From: Bombyx mori
Lineage: Eukaryota > Arthropoda > Insecta > Lepidoptera > Bombycidae
Reading direction: 5' to 3'
NCBI RefSeq assembly: GCF_030269925.1
Contig: NC_085133.1
Span: forward strand, 7,026,001-7,090,000
DNA: 64,000 nt
Of the stretch, positions 44,201 to 50,200 are shown in pieces. The notes under the pieces are model-generated. The model saw only the letters and a list, made by a program, of their open reading frames with translations. It was not told where the DNA came from and did not search any database. Each line of letters begins with the position of its first letter. Position 1 is the first letter of the stretch. Made by a program: the position numbers and the translations under genes.

Positions 44201-47200
44201 CTCCAGTTACCACTTAACACCCGGTGGGCTGTGAGCTCGTCCACCTAAGCAATAAAATAAATAAAAAATCTTTGGTTATAGATTTAAAAAAAAAACTATT
44301 TGACATTTTATATTTCTTGACCGCATTTCATAAATATATTTAAACACAAAAAAATCAAGCTTAATAAAAATTAAAATCACTTTAATATTAATCGTCCTGA
44401 TCCGGATATTAGATCGCAGTAATTCAATAATCACATTATCATAAAGGTCTACAAATATTTAAGTAAATCGGACGTCTAGAAATTTGGTGAAAATTACGCT
44501 AAAAAATTCCGTAACATAAATATGTATGTATACTTGTAAATTGTAAATATGTATGTATAAATATGTATGTATACGTTGACTTGTAAAGACAAGTATTTAC
44601 AAGTCAATTTAATTTTAATCACTACGTGTATGCATATACTGCTGCAATGTCAAAATATAATCACTTTTTGCTAAACGGAATCGATGTTATGTTCACATTA
44701 TAAAATTGAATATCTCGCAAACCCCAAAAAGAGAAATAAAAGGCGAAGCAGATAGGACGTTGGATTGTTTTGTATGTTAAAATATTTTACAGATAGACCA
44801 CCGAAATAAAACAATAAATTGATACACGTGATATTACTTTGCCTGTCTATCAGAACTTCATAAATAAACGCTAAAATATAATGATGGAAGACCTGGGAAG
44901 ACCTTGTACACAGCCGAATAATTTTTGACAGATCATCAATCAAAACCGAACTCAATTATGAGCGGTCTGTCGACGGGAGAGAGTTGAGTTCACAAATAAC
45001 GGATTTTAAATTTGATTATCTTAATCAATCTTCGTAAAATTGTATTGGTTTGGCTTGAATTAAATTTGGAATTTAAGAAACCATAAAAGTGTTACGCGCT
45101 GGGGTTCGGGATAAATAAAAAGTTCCACCAAAGTACAATTTAACACTGTATTAGCGCTTAAAACACTTCACAAACACTTTGAAATTCTCAATTCACTTCT
45201 TCTACTTCGCTTCAGGTGATCCGTTCACTGTTTCGCTTCGAGTAGTTCCGATTACTAACGAGAATATTCCACACTTTTCGAGTATTGTGTTTCCGATATC
45301 TGACAATAGATGGCGTTGTACTTCTCGATCGTTCTAGATGCTACTAGATCCTTCGATATTCGTTCGACTATTCGATGATAGATGGCGTTACTCTTACTAG
45401 CGTAACAATAGGAGCGGGTTTCAAATAATTTCTTTCTTTTTGCTTGGTGCACGCGGTAATCCGAATAAACGTTTTGAGACCATACGTATTGTAATATATG
45501 TCTACGTGATAAAATTACATAAATAAAGTTATTAAATAGTTGGAATAACAAATAAAAACATAAGACTTTTAAAGTTTCGTAAAAGTTTTTATTTAAATCA
45601 TTTATTTGTATACTTAGGATAATTGCTATAAAACATTTTTTTCGAATTTAATTACTAAAATGATATTTTTACTTATTGTTTTTATTATTATTATTATTTG
45701 CAATAATATCACCTTGGACATCATATGATGCAATTTTCAACTGTCAGATAATCTGATGAATGTGTGTAAAACTTATTTCAACCAGTTATAGAGAGGGCCT
45801 CAAAGGCAAGTGGCGAAGCCATTGATACATCAAGATATCGAGAAGTGAAAGACTATTTGGTTTAAGCGACATCTTGGCAGCTTCAAAGGAGAGCCATTTA
45901 AAGTTTAAAATTGTTGAGGGTATATTGACAGTAATTAATAAACAGTTGTCAACGGTACTCTAAAGTTTCAATACACAACATGGTGACAGCGGTGATTTTT
46001 TAATCGTAAAAACTGTTTAAAATAATATTTAAGTGCATTATTTCGCGTTTAAGTGTCGTAATAAATACGAATTTTGTTTTTTCGTAATGGAACACGCCCG
46101 ACCACCGTCAGAATTGAGTCTGGAAGGCAACTCCGTCAGCCGGGCTGACGCATGGAAGCGTTGGAGGAAACAATTTCATGTATTTTTGAAAGCATCAGGG
46201 GTGCATAAAGAAGAAGGCAGTGTGCAAGCCAGCTTGCTCATCAATTTAATTGGAACGGAAGGTTTCGATGTGTACGAGACGTTTAAGTTTTCAAATGACA
46301 CTGAAAAAGATGACGTAACGGTTTTGTTAAAAAAATTCGACGAATACTTCGGCGTCAAACCAAATGTTACGTTGGCGAGATATAATTTCTACATGAGAAA
46401 CCAGGAAGGCGGCGAATCCATAGATCAGTATGTGACGGCTTTGAAACTGCTGAGCAAAACCTGTGAATTTAAAACCTTAGAAGACGAATTCATTCGCGAT
46501 CGGATCGTATGCGGCGTAAAAAATACGATAGTTCGCGATCGTTTACTGAGAACGGACGACTTGACGATGGACAAAGCTATTAAAATATGCCAAGTCGACG
46601 AGGTATCGGCGGACAGCAGTCGCGTATTGCAGGAGTCGCGCGGAGCGAGCGCGGAGCCGGTGCGCGTGGACGCTGTGGGCGCGCGGGGTGGTGCTGGGCC
46701 ACGTGCGGCGCGGGGCCGAGCCGGCGGCGCGCGAGCAGCTCGCGGCGGCCGCGGCGGTCACCGGCTGCGTGCGGTCCCGGATGGCGCGGGGCGCCCGCCG
46801 CCTCTTTCCAGTTCATCTGCGTCCAGTACTTGTCTCAGGTGCGGAGGTCCGTGTGTTAGTTGGGCTGACTGTCCTGCGGTCTCAGTGCAGTGTTATGTGT
46901 GTCAAAATTATGGTCATTTTGCAAGAATGTGTCAAGTACATAAAGGTGTAAAAAAGTTATATGATATCGGTGTTCTAGAGGACGAAAATAAATACGAGCC
47001 GGAACTGGACGATGACTGGGAGTCGTTTTATATATCTACTTTAATTGATGGTTCCAAAATCGACTCGGTGTCGCAGGATTGGTTTGAGGTCCTCCGAGGA
47101 GAATGGGGCTCGGAAAATTTTAAACTAGACTCGGGTGCAGATATCAATGTCTTATCTTTTAAGCGATTTGTGCAGTTAGGCAATAACCCTAATAACATTG

Positions 47201-50200
47201 TTGTAAATCATAAGGTTAAACTGCAATCTTACAGTGGCGATTTCATTCCTATTAAGGGAATTTGTAATATTAAATGGTGGTATAAAAATGTTCAATATGA
47301 TCTTAAGTTTGCGATAGCTGATATTGATTGTCAAAGTGTACTGGGACTGCAGGCGTGCTTATTATTAGGGTTAATAAAAAGAATTCACGATATAAATTTC
47401 TCTAAAAATAGTGATTTGTTCACTGGGTTAGGTTGTTTACCGGGGGAATATCATATAACGGTAGATAGGGATGTGACGCCGGTGGTGTGCGCTCCGCGGA
47501 AAGTACCGTTAAGCCTTCGTGATAACTTGAAGGACGAGCTCGATAGGATGACAGAGTTAGGTGTGATTAGGAAGGTGACTCATCCGACACCTTGGGTCAA
47601 CTCGTTAGTAGTAGTGGCCAAGACAAATGGTAAAATGCGCATATGCCTAGACCCGAGGCCTCTCAATAAGGCGATTCAACGTGCTCATTTTCAACTACCC
47701 ACCATAAATGAGTTGGCTACCAAATTGAATGGGGCTAAATATTTTTCGGTATTGGATGCCAATTCAGGATTTTGGTCCGTAAAGCTAGATAAGGAGAGTG
47801 CCGATTTATGCACATTTATTACGCCGTTTGGGCGATATCAATATCTAAGATTACCGTTCGGACTGAACTGCGCACCGGAGGTATTCCACGCTAAATTAAA
47901 ACAATTGTTAGAAGGTTTAGACGGTGTTGAGTCGTTTATTGATGATATTATTGTCTGGGGGTCCACTAGGCGAGAACATGATGTAAGACTAAATGCGTTA
48001 TTTCAAAAAGCGCGAGATATTAATTTAAAGTTTAACAAAGATAAGTGTCGCATTTGTGTCGATGAGGTGACATATTTGGGACATATTTTTAATAAAGACG
48101 GAATGAAAGTAGATACGGAAAAAGTGCGGGCTGTAATCAATATGCCGGAACCTACGGATTGTAAAAGTTTAGAAAGGTTCTTGGGTGCAATTAATTATTT
48201 ATCAAAGTTTATACCTAACTACTCGCAACACATATTTCCATTGACTAGATTATTGAAAAAAGATGTCGAGTGGTGTTGGGAAATAGGTCACAAAAACGCC
48301 TTTGATAAATTAAAGAAACTGATATGCGAGGCTCCGGTATTATCGTTGTTTGACGTAGGCAGTGAGGTATTGTTGTCGGTGGACGCAAGCAGCGTCGCAC
48401 TTGGCGCGGTGCTGATGCAGCGCGGCCGCCCGGTCGAGTACGCGTCGCGCACACTCACCGACACACAACAGAGATACGCTCAGATTGAAAAAGAAATGTT
48501 AGCTATTGTCTTTGCTTGTGAAAAATTTCACCAGTACATTTATGGAAAAAGGTATATAGTCATAGAAACTGACCATAAACCTCTTGAAAGTATTTTTAAA
48601 AAGCCGCTCAATTCAGTCCCAGCACGCTTGCAGCGTATGATGTTAAAATTACAAGGGTACGATCTGAAAATTACTTATAAACCGGGGAAGTATATGTATA
48701 TACCCGACACGTTATCACGTGCGCCTCTTCCGGATTTATATGACGATAAAATTAGTAAGGCAGTATTGAACCAATTGAAAATGGTAATTAACAATGTACC
48801 GATGTCTCAAAGCAAACTGACATTAGTTAAGAAAGAAACTAGTAAAGATGAGTATTTGAAACGTTTGTTAGTTTACATTAATGAAGGTTGGCCCGTTCAT
48901 AAATATAATGTTGATAGTGATTTAAAGTATTTTTGGTCCATGAGAGACGAGCTGTACTCTGTTGACGGAGTAATTTTTAAAGATAAACAGGTATTGATAC
49001 CTAACTCGCTTAAAACTCAAATGTTAAAAATAATTCATGACGGCCACCTAGGGATAGATCGTTGTAAAAGACGCGCACGTGAGGTACTGTTCTGGCCGGG
49101 TATATCGAATGACATAGAATCATATATTAAAAAATGTAAGGTTTGTCAGGAGAATTCAAATAAACCAAGTAAAGAGCCCATGATTCCGATTACTGTTCCG
49201 AAACTGCCATGGAACAAAGTTGGTACCGATCTATTCGAGTACGGAAAAAAACATTACTTGATTATAGTGGATTACTATTCGGGATTTATTGAAGTCTCAC
49301 AGTTAAGAGATACGTCGTCAAACTCTGTTATAAAAGAATTAAAACAGAACTTTGCTCGCTATGGCATTCCGGAAACGGTTGTTAGCGATAACGGTCCCCA
49401 ATATTCTTCTCGAAATTTTAAAAAGTTCGCAGAAGAGTGGTGCTTCAATCATATTACTTCATCACCGTATTACGCACAATCAAACGGCAAGAGTGAGAGG
49501 TCAGTACAAACTATAAAGAAAATGTTAAAAAAATCAATAGACAGTAGAACAGATTTTTATTTGAATCTATTGAGCTATAATAACACGCCGCGAGAAAATT
49601 TGAATTCTCCCGCACAACTGTTAATGGGACGGAGATTAAATTGTAGATTACCAGTTCATCCAGATTTGTTAAAACGTTATAATTGTAATGATCAGCAACA
49701 GCATAAAACAATAATAGAAAAACAATTAAAAAGTAAAATGTATTATGACCAACATTGTAAAGAGCAGCCGGAGCTAAGTGTCGGCGATGATGTAATTATG
49801 TTAGAACATAATAATGAACGAATGCGCGGCACTGTCGTAGGCAAGGCATCTGCACCGCGTTCATACATTGTAAAAAACAAATTAGGTATATATCGACGTA
49901 ATCGCCGACATTTAATTAAAAATATGCCTGATGAGAAACCTAATGTTGTGGAAAAGCTGAAGAATGATCGGCGCGACACAATAGTGATCGTATCAGACGA
50001 GTCAAGTGGGGGAGAATATGAGATGAGTGTGGATGAGGATGGTTCAGTGTACGAACCGAGTACTTTGTCATCACCTTCATCACCTCATATTTATCCGCCT
50101 ACTACTCGTAGTAGAACTAAGCAGAATGCAATTAATAATAATTAACCTCTGATTTTATGTTTATCTTGTAACACACTTATATTGTAAAAGGGGAAGATGT

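Noticed and set aside
46543..46951. Overlapping long frames in the GC-rich Gag part
   Set aside because: Shadows of the Gag-Pol frame caused by GC-rich low-complexity sequence.
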